64,000 bases of DNA from Arthrobacter sp. CAU 1506 (GTDB lineage: Bacteria > Actinomycetota > Actinomycetes > Actinomycetales > Micrococcaceae): the NCBI RefSeq assembly GCF_005047635.1, contig NZ_SUKC01000009.1:1-64000 (forward strand). The letters run 5' to 3'. Below are positions 24,570 to 33,539 of this stretch, piece by piece (position 1 is the first letter of the stretch; every line of letters starts with the position of its first letter). The notes below the pieces were generated by a model that worked only from the letters and a program-made list of their open reading frames with translations, made no database searches and had not been told where the DNA came from. The translations under genes were made by a program, and so were the position numbers.

Positions 24570-26158
24570 ACGGTGCGGCAGGGGCAGGGGCAGGGGCAGC
24601 GGGAGCGGACGTGGACGCGGCACGGGCACTGGCCCGGGAAGCGATGGAGGCCTACCGCGACGACCCCGCTGCCTGCCGGCTTTTGGAAGGCTATGCACGC
24701 CGGCTGGACGAGCCCTTGCGGGTGGCCATCGCCGGCATGGTGAAGGCCGGAAAATCGACGCTGCTGAACGCCATCATTGGCGAGGAGATCGCACCGACCG
24801 ACACGGGGGAGTGCACCCGCGTGGTCACCTGGTACCGCTACAGCGACACTCCGCGGATCACGCTGTACCCGCGCTCCGGACCGCCGCGGAACGTACCGGT
24901 CAAGCGGACGGTCGGCCGGCTGGTCTTCGAGCTGGGCGGATTAGAGGCCGAGGACGTCGCCAAGCTCGTGGTGGACTGGCCGTCCAAGACCCTGCGGGAC
25001 ATCACGCTGATCGACACGCCGGGCATCGCCTCGCTCTCCCAGGACGTATCGGCCCGCTCCACCGAGTTTCTGGCGCCCACCGACGCGCCCTCGGAAGCGG
25101 ACGCGATCATCTACTTGCTGCGGCACCTGCACGCATCCGACCTCGGCTTTCTGGAGTCGTTTCGGGACACCGCGGCCGGTCAGAGCGGCACGGTCAACGC
25201 GCTGGCGGTCTTGTCCCGCGCGGACGAGGTCGGCGCGGGCCGGATCGATGCGCTGCTATCCGCCCGGGAGGTAGCTGCGCGCTACCGTCGCGATGGTGCC
25301 TTGCGGTCGCTTGCGCTCGGGGTGGTGCCGATCGCCGGGTTGCTGGCGCAGACAGCCCGCAGCCTGCGGCAGGCGGAGTTCTCGACCCTCAGCGAACTTG
25401 CCTCCCTGGACAGGCGCGAGCGGGAGCGACTCCTGCTGTCCGCCGACCGTTTTGTCCGCCCCGGAGGGCCGCTGACGGCCTCACCGGAAGCGCGGGCGGA
25501 CTTGCTGGACCGCTTCGGCGTCTTCGGGCTCCGGCTGGCGGCGGCGCTGCTCCGCGGAGGCATCTCGGATCCCACCGTGCTGGCCCACGAACTGGCCCGC
25601 CGCAGCGGACTGGACGAACTGCTGGCCGTGATGACCGGGCAGTTCCAGGCCCGCGCCGGACAGCTGAAAGCCCGCACCGCCGTGGTCGGCATCGAAAAAC
25701 TGTTGACCGATCGTCCCCGCCCCGGCACCGATGCGGTGGCGGCTACCCTGGAACGGCTGCTCGCCAGTGCCCACGCGTTCCGCGAACTTCGGCTGCTTGC
25801 GGTAGCCCGTACCACCGGGCTGCCGCTGGAGCCGAAGTTGGCTGCCGAAGCCGAACGCATCATCGGCGGCGAGGGTGTTTCTGCGCAGGAAAGATTGGGA
25901 CTGCCGCGGGACACGGCCGACGACGAACTGCGGGAACACGCCCTCGAATGCCTGCGCCGTTGGCACGCGGTCGCGGCTGATCCGCTGCACGGCCGGCCCG
26001 TCGCCGAAATCTGCCAGACCGTGGTCCGCAGCTGCGAGGAGCTGCTGGCCGGAGTGCAGCCTGCTTCAGGCGGCCGCGCGGCCGCGCGTCTGGTGCTCGG
26101 CCCGGAACCATTGACTGGCTCCGTGCAGGACGCTGGCGACTACCGCCGCGCCGGCTAG
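24566..26158 (+). CDS. Dynamin-like GTPase, IniC-like
   Basis: 530 residues. After a Gly/Ala-rich start, the GTPase motifs are G1 GMVKAGKST (residues 57-65), G2 in TDTGECTRVV (about 78-87), G3 DTPG (about 151) and G4 SRAD (about 219). The rest is helical, and I see no clear transmembrane hairpin, unlike its partner. The ATG lies inside the stop of the IniA-like gene, so the pair is translationally coupled and probably forms a hetero-complex, as bacterial dynamins often occur in pairs. The last 93 bp overlap a convergent gene. Confidence 0.87.
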   Translation: MNGAAGAGAGAAGADVDAARALAREAMEAYRDDPAACRLLEGYARRLDEPLRVAIAGMVKAGKSTLLNAIIGEEIAPTDTGECTRVVTWYRYSDTPRITLYPRSGPPRNVPVKRTVGRLVFELGGLEAEDVAKLVVDWPSKTLRDITLIDTPGIASLSQDVSARSTEFLAPTDAPSEADAIIYLLRHLHASDLGFLESFRDTAAGQSGTVNALAVLSRADEVGAGRIDALLSAREVAARYRRDGALRSLALGVVPIAGLLAQTARSLRQAEFSTLSELASLDRRERERLLLSADRFVRPGGPLTASPEARADLLDRFGVFGLRLAAALLRGGISDPTVLAHELARRSGLDELLAVMTGQFQARAGQLKARTAVVGIEKLLTDRPRPGTDAVAATLERLLASAHAFRELRLLAVARTTGLPLEPKLAAEAERIIGGEGVSAQERLGLPRDTADDELREHALECLRRWHAVAADPLHGRPVAEICQTVVRSCEELLAGVQPASGGRAAARLVLGPEPLTGSVQDAGDYRRAG

Positions 26159-26680
26159 GGCCAGCTGTATGACCAGCAGCACCCGGATGCCCACCCCTTG
26201 ATCGCCGGCCGCCAGAAACGCATCGGCCACGAGCGTCACCACGCCATTGACCAACAACATGGCCAGCAGCACGAAGCGCACTTTCCCGTGCCGGCGCATG
26301 AGCACAGCCAGCAGCACCGCTTCGATCAGGATGACGAGTGCCAGCATGCCCAGGGCGCCCCAAAAGACCACCACCGCCAGGGCCTCCACGGTCTGCTGGT
26401 CTTCGCCCCGCTCCAGACCCGTGATGAGCCCGCGCACGTGCTCGAGAATCTGGTCCCGGGCGAAGAACGCGAAGATTCCCGCGATCACCCCGGAAGCGAA
26501 GCTCAGGAGCCACAAAAAGCGGACTCTTTTGACGGCCGGCGGCGGCGTCGGGATCTCTCTGATCGGTGCCGGTGTGCGGTCTGAGAGTGGCGGACGCGGC
26601 GGCGCAGGACGTTCCGGTTCGCCGGACATCCCCCCGGTTCCCTGAGCTCCAGGCGCCCCCATCCCTGGTTCATGAGACAT
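26066..26680 (-). CDS. Four-helix membrane protein of unknown function
   Basis: 204 residues. A Pro-rich cytoplasmic N-terminus of about 50 residues is followed by four hydrophobic segments (about 53-70, 100-125, 133-152 and 163-185). I recognise no family. The start ATG has little ribosome-site signal. The 3' 93 bp overlap the end of the IniC-like gene on the opposite strand. Convergent overlap of this size is unusual here and might mean that one of the two tails is not translated, or that the transcripts interfere. Confidence 0.65.
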   Translation of the reverse strand: MSHEPGMGAPGAQGTGGMSGEPERPAPPRPPLSDRTPAPIREIPTPPPAVKRVRFLWLLSFASGVIAGIFAFFARDQILEHVRGLITGLERGEDQQTVEALAVVVFWGALGMLALVILIEAVLLAVLMRRHGKVRFVLLAMLLVNGVVTLVADAFLAAGDQGVGIRVLLVIQLALAGAAVVASVLHGASQWFRAEHQTRGRAAA

Positions 26681-26743
26681 GCCAGTAATCTAAGCCGCTC
26701 CCTGTTCGCACCGCAATGGCGCTGTTGCTGCCGGAGGCGTCGA

Positions 26744-28717
26744 TCAGCCGACATGGATTCCGGGTCGGCGCGCCGGATCGGGCTCGTTTTGGCGGAGGAT
26801 TTCGCGGACCACCGGCGCAGTGTCCCCCTGGCCCAACAGCAGATAGCGGAAGAGGTGACCCAGAGGATTGCCCTCGGACCATTCGAAATAGGCATGGGGA
26901 CGGACCCCGGTCGCGTCCCGGACGGCCAAGAGGATCGACGCGATCGCGTTGGGGACAGCCGGACTGTCCGCCCGCAGCACCCGGTACCCATCGACGTCGA
27001 CGCCGCGCACGCGCAGCACCTTGGTAAAGGCAGACGGGTCCACAATGTCGATTTCAAGGAACAAGACGTCCGCCGTTCCCGGCACAGCGTTCATGTACCG
27101 TTGCGAAGCCTCCTTGGCGCTGTAGTCGGCCTGGCTGCCCGGCCGGCGTTTGGCAATGATGTCCAGGGCGCCGTCATAGTCCAGCGAATCGCTGATGAAC
27201 CGCCGGGCCGTTGGGTCAAACTCGATCCTTTCGGTGCGCAGCTCGGTGGTCCGGGTAACCCGGGAGACCAGCGAGACTGTGACCATGCCGAGGACGAAGA
27301 GCCCGCAGATGGCGATGCCGTCCGGCTTTTCCACGATGTTGGCCAGCAGTGCGTACAGCAGTACCAAGCTCAGCGCCGCGTAGCCGGTCGCGCCGCGGCG
27401 CTTCTGCCGGCGGGCCACGGTGAACGTCACCGCGACGGCCGCTGAGACCATCATGGCCAGGATCCCGGTGGCGTAAGCCCCGGCTTGGGCATTGACGTCG
27501 GCGCGGAAACCCAGGGTGATCAGGATGCTGACGCCGGTGTAGACCAGGACCACCGGCCGGATGGCCCGGGTCCATTCGGGTGCCATGCCAAAGCGCGGCA
27601 GGTAGCGCGGAACAATGTTGATCAACCCCGCCATGGCCGAGGCCCCGGCGAACCACAGGATCAGGACGGTTGCTACGTCGTAGAACGTCCCGATTCCTTC
27701 GCCGAACATCCCGTGCGCCAGGTAAGCGAGGGCCCTGCCGTCGGCGGGGCCGCCGGGAGCGTAGGCAGCGGGCGGGATCAGGACCGCCGTGACGAAGCTG
27801 CTGCCCAGCAGGAATCCGCTCATCACCACCGCAGCGCAGGTGAGCAGCTTCCTGCTGTTGTGGATGCGCGAGGCCAGGCGCTGGGCCCGGGTTTCTCCGG
27901 TCGAGGCGACCAGCGGCATCATGCTCACGCCCGTTTCGAATCCGGAGAGTCCCAGGACCAGCAAGGGAAAGGCCAGCAGCAGAGTCAAGGCCAGGCTGCC
28001 AGGACCCGCGCCAGCCGACGTCACCGCCTGGGTCCAATCGGAGACGAGGCCTGGTTCCTGCGCGATCGTCGCCAGTCCCGCGGCGATAACGATGACGTTC
28101 ATGACCAGGAACACGGAGACCAGCGGCACGGCAAGGGCCACCGCCTCGCTGAAGCCCGCGAGGAAGATGCCGCCGAGCACCAGCAGCAGCATGATGGTGA
28201 CCGGAACCGCACCGCCTTGCAGGGCATCCGGGACGTAGGGATTTTCGAGCACGTGGACGGTTGCATCGGCGGCGGACAGCGTGATGGTGATGATCCACGA
28301 GGTAGCGACGAAGCCGAGCAGGACGAGGATGACCACCTTTCCCTTCCAGAAGGGCAGCAGCCGGTCCAGCATCGCCACCGAACCTTGTCCGTACGGGCTC
28401 TCGGCAGCCACCCGTCGGTAGAGCGGGAGCATGCCCAGCAACGTGAGTGCCACAATGAGCAGCGTGGCCAGCGGCGACAACGGTCCGACGGCGATCAAGG
28501 CGATGCCGGGAAGGTAGGAGAGCGTGGAAAAGTAGTCCACGCCGGTCAGGCACACGACCTTCCACCAGGGATACGTTGCGGACCCGGGGGCGCTCTCCCG
28601 GCCGACCGGCGGGACCTTGTCCTTGACCAGCCAACGGCTCAACGGGTGGCGGAGCGGCGGCGGGGGACCCGGCCTCGGCACAACGGCCGGGACCGTATGT
28701 TCAAGCGACCAACGCAC
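26744..28717 (-). CDS. APC-superfamily amino acid permease with C-terminal soluble domain
   Basis: 657 residues with about twelve membrane segments from residue 55 to 450. [19 protein letters not shown] at the first helix and [16 protein letters not shown] near helix 6 match APC permeases. A soluble C-terminal region of about 180 residues follows, probably regulatory. The start is GTG 28717 with GGAG six bases upstream. The substrate cannot be read from sequence. There are no operon partners, since the neighbouring CDF gene is 114 bp upstream on the same strand. Confidence 0.8.
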   Translation of the reverse strand: MRWSLEHTVPAVVPRPGPPPPLRHPLSRWLVKDKVPPVGRESAPGSATYPWWKVVCLTGVDYFSTLSYLPGIALIAVGPLSPLATLLIVALTLLGMLPLYRRVAAESPYGQGSVAMLDRLLPFWKGKVVILVLLGFVATSWIITITLSAADATVHVLENPYVPDALQGGAVPVTIMLLLVLGGIFLAGFSEAVALAVPLVSVFLVMNVIVIAAGLATIAQEPGLVSDWTQAVTSAGAGPGSLALTLLLAFPLLVLGLSGFETGVSMMPLVASTGETRAQRLASRIHNSRKLLTCAAVVMSGFLLGSSFVTAVLIPPAAYAPGGPADGRALAYLAHGMFGEGIGTFYDVATVLILWFAGASAMAGLINIVPRYLPRFGMAPEWTRAIRPVVLVYTGVSILITLGFRADVNAQAGAYATGILAMMVSAAVAVTFTVARRQKRRGATGYAALSLVLLYALLANIVEKPDGIAICGLFVLGMVTVSLVSRVTRTTELRTERIEFDPTARRFISDSLDYDGALDIIAKRRPGSQADYSAKEASQRYMNAVPGTADVLFLEIDIVDPSAFTKVLRVRGVDVDGYRVLRADSPAVPNAIASILLAVRDATGVRPHAYFEWSEGNPLGHLFRYLLLGQGDTAPVVREILRQNEPDPARRPGIHVG

Positions 28718-28831
28718 CGGATTCTCCAGTTGCCCCGGCCGGCGGACCCCGGTCTGAGGCCCTGTCGCGGGGCGCTCCCACAGTATAGATCGGTCAGGGG
28801 CCGGGCACGAGACGTGGACGGGCCGCTTGGT

Positions 28832-29839
28832 TCACTCTCCTAGCAGCGGCTGTTCGCCAACTGTTGCCAACGTCAGGACAGCTTCTTCGATGAGGTCGTG
28901 CTCCTCCAGAGCGCGTTCCACGCGACGGAGCGCCACCGCAACATCATGTTCGGGAAGGTCGCCGGCCATGTCCACCGCGGCCACCACGTACAGCCGTGAG
29001 GGGCCTACAAACTCCATGTGCAGATAGGTCACCCGGTCCACGTCCGGATGTTGCAGCAGTAGGTTCACGACGGCGGTGCGCACCTCGCCGGTCGCGGGTT
29101 CACCGATCAGGAACTTGCGGTTCCGGTCGATCAGGACCACCGCGATGGTGCCCAGCAGCAGGCCCACCAGGATGGAACCGATGGCGTCCGGGACGGGGGA
29201 TCCGGTGATTTGGTGCAGTCCCACGCCCGAGGCAGCAATGGCTATGCCGATGAGGGCGGCAAAGTCTTCGGCGAACACCGCCCGCAACGTGGAATTGGAA
29301 CTGACAACAACGTACTCCAGCGTGTGGCGCCGGTAGTGTTGGGCGCCCTTCCTGGCCTGTCGCAGCGCCTGCGCAAAGGAAACCCCTTCCAGCACGAACG
29401 CCAGCGCCAGCACCACGTAGGCCACCATGAAGTCGCTGGCCGGTTCGGGGGTGAGCAGAACCTGGATGCCGTGCCACACCGAGACAACCGCCCCGGCAGT
29501 AAACAAGCCGAAGGCGGCGAACATGGACCAGACGTAGGCTTCCCGCCCGTAACCGAGCGGATGGCGTGCATCCCGCGGCTTGTTCGACCGGCGCTCGGCA
29601 ATCAACAAGAAGATCTGGTTCCCGGTGTCCGCCCACGAGTGCGCTGCCTCCGCTGTCATCGACGCAGACCCGGTCAAGACTGCGGCGACAGACTTTGCCA
29701 CTGCCACCAGCGCATTGGCGCAAAAGGCAATGATGACGGTCAGGAGGCCCTGCTTCTCCTCCGCCTTGCCGGAGGGCGCAGTCGTCTTCATGGCCGGATC
29801 GCGGTCATCCACCAGGGCATCGGCGCTCCTCCCGTTCAC
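28832..29839 (-). CDS. Cation diffusion facilitator (CDF) family metal transporter
   Basis: 335 residues, six membrane segments and a cytoplasmic C-terminal dimer domain. The paired metal-site motifs are seen as SMTAEAAHSWADTGNQ (helix 2; H..D) and AVFAEDFAALIGIAIA (helix 5; D). DARHPLGYGREAYVW is the CDF loop signature. It would export Zn2+, Mn2+ or another divalent ion in exchange for protons. The start is uncertain: GTG 29839 gives the longest form, while ATG 29791 (MKTTAPSGK) would drop 16 residues and neither has a good ribosome site. Confidence 0.87.
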   Translation of the reverse strand: MNGRSADALVDDRDPAMKTTAPSGKAEEKQGLLTVIIAFCANALVAVAKSVAAVLTGSASMTAEAAHSWADTGNQIFLLIAERRSNKPRDARHPLGYGREAYVWSMFAAFGLFTAGAVVSVWHGIQVLLTPEPASDFMVAYVVLALAFVLEGVSFAQALRQARKGAQHYRRHTLEYVVVSSNSTLRAVFAEDFAALIGIAIAASGVGLHQITGSPVPDAIGSILVGLLLGTIAVVLIDRNRKFLIGEPATGEVRTAVVNLLLQHPDVDRVTYLHMEFVGPSRLYVVAAVDMAGDLPEHDVAVALRRVERALEEHDLIEEAVLTLATVGEQPLLGE

Positions 29840-29961
29840 GCTCAGGCTAGCGGCGGGGTGGCGAAACCGCTACGGCTGGAAACGCCTGTTTGCCGGCAGC
29901 AGGGCGGAGCGAAGCATCGGTTAGGCCCGGCTTCGTTGGTGATGCTGCCGGGCGCTGCGCG

Positions 29962-30597
29962 CTACTTTCCGGGGCGGCCCAAACCGGTGCGCGCCATCGC
30001 GTCTGCATAGGCCTCATGCATGACGTCCAGCCATTCCTGCTGGCGCGCGGGCGAGCCGGCGAAAGCCCGGCCGCTGAGCGCCCGCACCTTGAACGTCTTG
30101 AAGCCGCGCCGCCAAAGCAGCGGGTTCTCGGTCTTCAGCAGCAGCGCGGCCAGCCGTTGCGCTTCGGTTCCGTGAGCCACCAGCACCGATGCCCGCGGCA
30201 CCAGCGCCAGCATCCGCAGCAGGGGCTTGAGCCCGGCGCTGATCTGGGGCGGCGTGAGCTTGCCGTTGGCCTCGCCCGGGGTGAACCACGGATGCACGTT
30301 CCACGGCATGACATATTCCGGCCGCAGGCCCAGTTGCCACTGCAAGCCAAGCATCCGGGTGGCAGCCTCCGTATCGCCCGGCCAGATAAAGCCGGTCTCG
30401 GACGCCTGCCCGATATTGGAGTACAGCGACACAATCCGGCATTCGTCAGCATTGTGGATCGGGTCCACGTAGGGAACCTCGGTGCCCGGCTTCTGCTCGC
30501 GCAGTTCATCGATCAGGTGGTTGATGTCGGCGACGCCGGAATCGTACCGGCGGTCCATAAGGTCCTTGTGCTGATCGGATACTGCGGGGCTGGTCAT
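29962..30597 (-). CDS. Uracil-DNA glycosylase-like protein
   Basis: About 211 residues. The segments YSNIGQASETGFIWPGDTEAATRMLGL and PWNVHPWFTPGEANGKLTP resemble the water-activating and Asn/His motifs of the uracil-DNA glycosylase superfamily, as found in an actinobacterial branch. VLVAHGTEAQRLAALL fits the DNA-intercalation region. The start is ATG 30597, with AGGAG eleven bases upstream. A role in base excision of deaminated cytosine is likely, but substrate range is not clear and the family call is moderate. Confidence 0.6.
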   Translation of the reverse strand: MTSPAVSDQHKDLMDRRYDSGVADINHLIDELREQKPGTEVPYVDPIHNADECRIVSLYSNIGQASETGFIWPGDTEAATRMLGLQWQLGLRPEYVMPWNVHPWFTPGEANGKLTPPQISAGLKPLLRMLALVPRASVLVAHGTEAQRLAALLLKTENPLLWRRGFKTFKVRALSGRAFAGSPARQQEWLDVMHEAYADAMARTGLGRPGK

Positions 30598-30809
30598 CGG
30601 GGTGCGGACTCCTGGACGGGAAGGGAAGGTTAACGTTAGGCGAATCGATGCGCCGTGAACGACGGCGATGCCCGCCGGTGGCGGGTCGGCCGCCTGCCGC
30701 GGCGGGAGGCGGCTATTGAGCATAGCAACCGAAGCTGGGAGCGTCCGGCTGACTCGGTGCGGATTTACGCGCCCGGCGCGGCTGCCCTGTGACCAAGATG
30801 ACCCGGCGC

Positions 30810-32468
30810 TTAACCTGCGGTGAATTCAATACTGTGCCAGCCGCTGGCGCCGTCCGGGGCCGGAGGCGCCGGAGTTTCCGTTTGCAGCGTGCCGTCACCA
30901 TCCCAGGCCCGCACCCGGAGCCTGTGCTGCCCAGCGGAAACACCGTCCAGCACCCAGTACCACTGGCGCCACGTGTCCACGGAAGCCTCCGCGGCCAGCT
31001 CGGCGTCGACCCAATCGCCGTCGTCCAATTGCACCTGCACTTTGGAGATGCCGCGGTGCTGCGCCCAAGCCGTTCCCGCAAAGGCTGTCCGGCCTGCGGC
31101 GATCCGGGACCCGTCGCGCGGCACATCGATCCGCGACGCTGTCTTGATCGGGCCGTGGTCCGACCAGCCGCGGCTGGTCCAGTACGCCGTCTTGTCCGCA
31201 AACCGGGTGATTTCCAGGTCCACCACCCACTTGGTGGCGGACACGTAGCCGTACAGGCCCGGAACCACCATCCGCACCGGGAAACCATGCTCCAGCGGCA
31301 GCGGTTCGCCGTTCATTCCGATCGCCAGCAGCGCGTTCCGCGCATCGGTCAGCACCGCCAGCGGGGTTGAGGCCGTGAACCCATCGACGCTGGTGGACAG
31401 CACCATGTCTGCCTCCGGCAGCGGGCGCGCCCGCGCCAGCAGTTTCCGCAGCGGGTAGCCCAGCCACCGCGCATTCCCCGCCAAGCCCCCGCCCACCTCA
31501 TTCGAAACGCACGTCAGGGTGGTGTAGCTCTCCACGAGGTCTGCCTCGAGCAAGTCCTGGAAGCCGATGCTGAAGTCTTCCTCCACCAGCCCGTGGACGC
31601 GCAGTTTCCACTGCGCCGGATCCACCGACGGAACAAACAGCGCGGTATCGATGCGGTAGAACTCAGTGTTGGGCGTGACAAACGGAATGGCCCCGTCCAC
31701 CGGAGCCTGCACCCCTTTCGGCAACGGCTTGGCCGGCCGCGCCGGCGCCGGCAGGCCAAGGGCCTCTCGCACCTGCCGTGCACCGTTGCGGGCAGCCGAG
31801 ACCGCGCCGGCCGCGATCCCCATGACGACGGCGGCGCCGGCCATCAGTCCCGCGGTTGCCAGAAACCGGCGGCGATCAGGATCCATCCTCTGGCTGGTGG
31901 TGCCGGATTCGGCGACGTCGGTGGCCGGGGCAGGGCCGGGCAGGAGCCGGATCAGCCAGCGCAGGCAGAACAGGCCAACTGCCGTCCCCAGTGCGGTGGG
32001 GATGGCATCCGCCGGCACGGCCCCGGCCCGGGTGAGGACACACACGGCCATGCCCGTGCCCAGCGCTGCCACCACGAGAGCGCCCGCGGTCCAGTTCCGG
32101 AGGGCCAGCACGCCGATCCCCGCGGCCAGTACCGCTGCGGCAATACCCATGGCGATGAACAGGACCAGTTTGTCCGCTGTTCCAAAGGTGGAAATGGCAA
32201 ATTCGGTCAGCCCTGTTGGCGACAGTTCAACCACGGCGGCACCCACGGAGCCAAACGGCGAGGCGGCCGGACCGAAGAACGCGGCGGCCAGTTCTGCAAC
32301 GGCAAAAAGCACGGCGGCTGAGACGATGCCCGCCAGCATGGCCGGCATCCACGCCGTCACTACGGCGGCCTTCGACACTGGCGGTGCTGCCATGCCGGCC
32401 CTTGCCCTTCGATCGGTTCCGGCCCGCGTTTCCGCACGCGGAGACGCCTTGGACCCTGGTTCGATCAT
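30810..32468 (-). CDS. Membrane-anchored molybdopterin-dependent oxidoreductase (sulfite oxidase fold)
   Basis: 552 residues. The N-terminal 190 residues contain four to five hydrophobic helices. A twin-arginine-like stretch (DRRRFLATAGLMAGAAVVMG) leads to the catalytic domain on the outer face. TLTCVSNEVGGGLAGNARWLGYPL (about residues 315-340) holds the cysteine that ligates molybdenum. The C-terminal Ig-like dimerisation domain is seen as GTAWAQHRGISKVQVQLDDGDW. The physiological substrate is unknown; proteins of this type reduce or oxidise sulfoxides or sulfite. No cytochrome partner is adjacent. Confidence 0.83.
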   Translation of the reverse strand: MIEPGSKASPRAETRAGTDRRARAGMAAPPVSKAAVVTAWMPAMLAGIVSAAVLFAVAELAAAFFGPAASPFGSVGAAVVELSPTGLTEFAISTFGTADKLVLFIAMGIAAAVLAAGIGVLALRNWTAGALVVAALGTGMAVCVLTRAGAVPADAIPTALGTAVGLFCLRWLIRLLPGPAPATDVAESGTTSQRMDPDRRRFLATAGLMAGAAVVMGIAAGAVSAARNGARQVREALGLPAPARPAKPLPKGVQAPVDGAIPFVTPNTEFYRIDTALFVPSVDPAQWKLRVHGLVEEDFSIGFQDLLEADLVESYTTLTCVSNEVGGGLAGNARWLGYPLRKLLARARPLPEADMVLSTSVDGFTASTPLAVLTDARNALLAIGMNGEPLPLEHGFPVRMVVPGLYGYVSATKWVVDLEITRFADKTAYWTSRGWSDHGPIKTASRIDVPRDGSRIAAGRTAFAGTAWAQHRGISKVQVQLDDGDWVDAELAAEASVDTWRQWYWVLDGVSAGQHRLRVRAWDGDGTLQTETPAPPAPDGASGWHSIEFTAG

Positions 32469-32780
32469 CTACCCGGCATGACCGCAACACAACCGTCTGC
32501 CGCTGGATTCTCCGGCCACCAAATCGCTGCCTGTTCTCCGTGAGCTCTAGCCTGCGCGCCGGGCTCCGGACAGTCATCCGGGCAGAGGGGCGCTCCGCCC
32601 TAAAGACCCGTCCCGGCTACCTTGGCGCCACATTTAGTCACAAATCGCCGCCGCTCGCTTCCGATCGTTCCGCAATTGCGGTCTGTCAGCGGGCCTTGTT
32701 CCGCTGATGCGGGTGTCCACGAAAGGGGGTCCATCAATGCGACGAAAAGTGAACATTTTGCCGCCCATTCTGAAAAAATT
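32469..32780. other. Intergenic region between the molybdoenzyme and YceI genes
   Basis: No gene is supported. A 33-codon frame near 32738 overlaps the yceI promoter and reads as random residues. A GC-rich block (about 32570-32640) contains short inverted repeats but no clear terminator. It would hold the molybdoenzyme promoter on the minus strand, which I could not locate. I do not see a molybdenum-cofactor riboswitch. Confidence 0.4.
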
Positions 32781-32811
32781 GGTTGACACTTCAACCATAA
32801 GGTGTTATTGT
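32781..32811 (+). promoter_or_regulatory. yceI promoter with overlapping operator
   Basis: TTGACA (32783-32788) and TATTGT (32806-32811) are spaced by 17 bp, a near-consensus housekeeping promoter. The -35 box is embedded in the perfect inverted repeat GGTTGA-cact-TCAACC (32781-32796), so a bound dimeric repressor would block RNA polymerase. A MarR- or ArsR-type protein encoded elsewhere is a reasonable candidate. The start codon is 62 bp downstream of the -10 box. Confidence 0.7.
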
Positions 32812-32872
32812 AGATGCATAAGCATGAAGTTCACCTGAGCTTCAGAACCAGATTTCAACCAGGAGGCACCAC

Positions 32873-33415
32873 ATGGCCGCTCAGCTCACCCCAGGAACTT
32901 GGACCCTCGATAAGTCCCACACCGAGGTCGGCTTCTCTGTCCGCCACGCCGGCATCAGCAAGGTGCGCGGCCAGTTCACCGACGCCGACGCCACCCTCGT
33001 GGTGGGCGAAAGCCTGGCCTCGTCCTCGGTCGAAGCCGTCGTGAAGACAGCCTCGTTCGACTCCAACGACGACAACCGCGACGCCCATGTCAAGGGCGAG
33101 GACTTCTTCAACGTGGAGCAGTACCCGAACATGACCTTCAAGGCCACCAGCGTTGAGGGCAACCCGGAGGAGTTCAAGCTGGCCGGCGAGCTGACCATCA
33201 AGGACACCACCAAGCCCGTGGTCTTCGACGTCGAATTCGGCGGTATGGCGGTTGACCCGTTTGGTGCGACCCGCGCCGGCTTCTCCGCCACCACCCAGAT
33301 TTCCCGCAAGGAATTCGGCATCACCTGGAACGCTGCCCTGGAAGCCGGCGGCGTGCTGGTGGGCGACAAGGTCACCATCACGGTGGACTCGGCCTTCGTT
33401 CTGCCGTCCAACTAA
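32873..33415 (+). CDS. YceI-family lipid-binding protein
   Basis: 180 residues of the YceI lipocalin-like fold, which binds polyisoprenoids or other amphiphiles in a beta barrel. TWTLDKSHTEVGFSVRHAGISKVRGQF at the N-terminus and DDNRDAHVKGEDFFNVEQYPNMTFKAT are family signatures. There is no signal peptide, as in the cytoplasmic branch common in actinomycetes. AGGAGG precedes the ATG at an ideal distance. It is monocistronic: its own strong promoter lies upstream and a hairpin terminator follows at 33427. Confidence 0.93.
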   Translation: MAAQLTPGTWTLDKSHTEVGFSVRHAGISKVRGQFTDADATLVVGESLASSSVEAVVKTASFDSNDDNRDAHVKGEDFFNVEQYPNMTFKATSVEGNPEEFKLAGELTIKDTTKPVVFDVEFGGMAVDPFGATRAGFSATTQISRKEFGITWNAALEAGGVLVGDKVTITVDSAFVLPSN

Positions 33416-33426
33416 TTCCCGCGCCA

Positions 33427-33465
33427 CGCAGGCAGGGTCCGGAAGCTCTCCGGCCCCTGCCTGCG
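33427..33465 (+). terminator. yceI terminator
   Basis: CGCAGGCAGGG (33427-33437) pairs perfectly with 33455-33465, and four further CCGG/CCGG pairs sit inside. The stem starts 12 bp after the yceI stop and is followed by GCGTTTAACC, which has a short T tract. Confidence 0.75.
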
Positions 33466-33539
33466 GCGTTTAACCAAGGCGTGTGGCCCCGGCGCTGTCC
33501 TGCACCGGGGCCGGCCGGGCTTGCCGCTAGGCTGGCCTC

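Noticed and set aside
26880-28717. Riboswitch upstream of the APC permease
   Set aside because: The gap to the next gene is only 114 bp and I can find no conserved aptamer-like pairing; not supported.
32738-32839. 33-codon plus-strand ORF in the yceI upstream region
   Set aside because: It overlaps the well-formed yceI promoter and would be mostly upstream of the transcription start; the residues are not gene-like.
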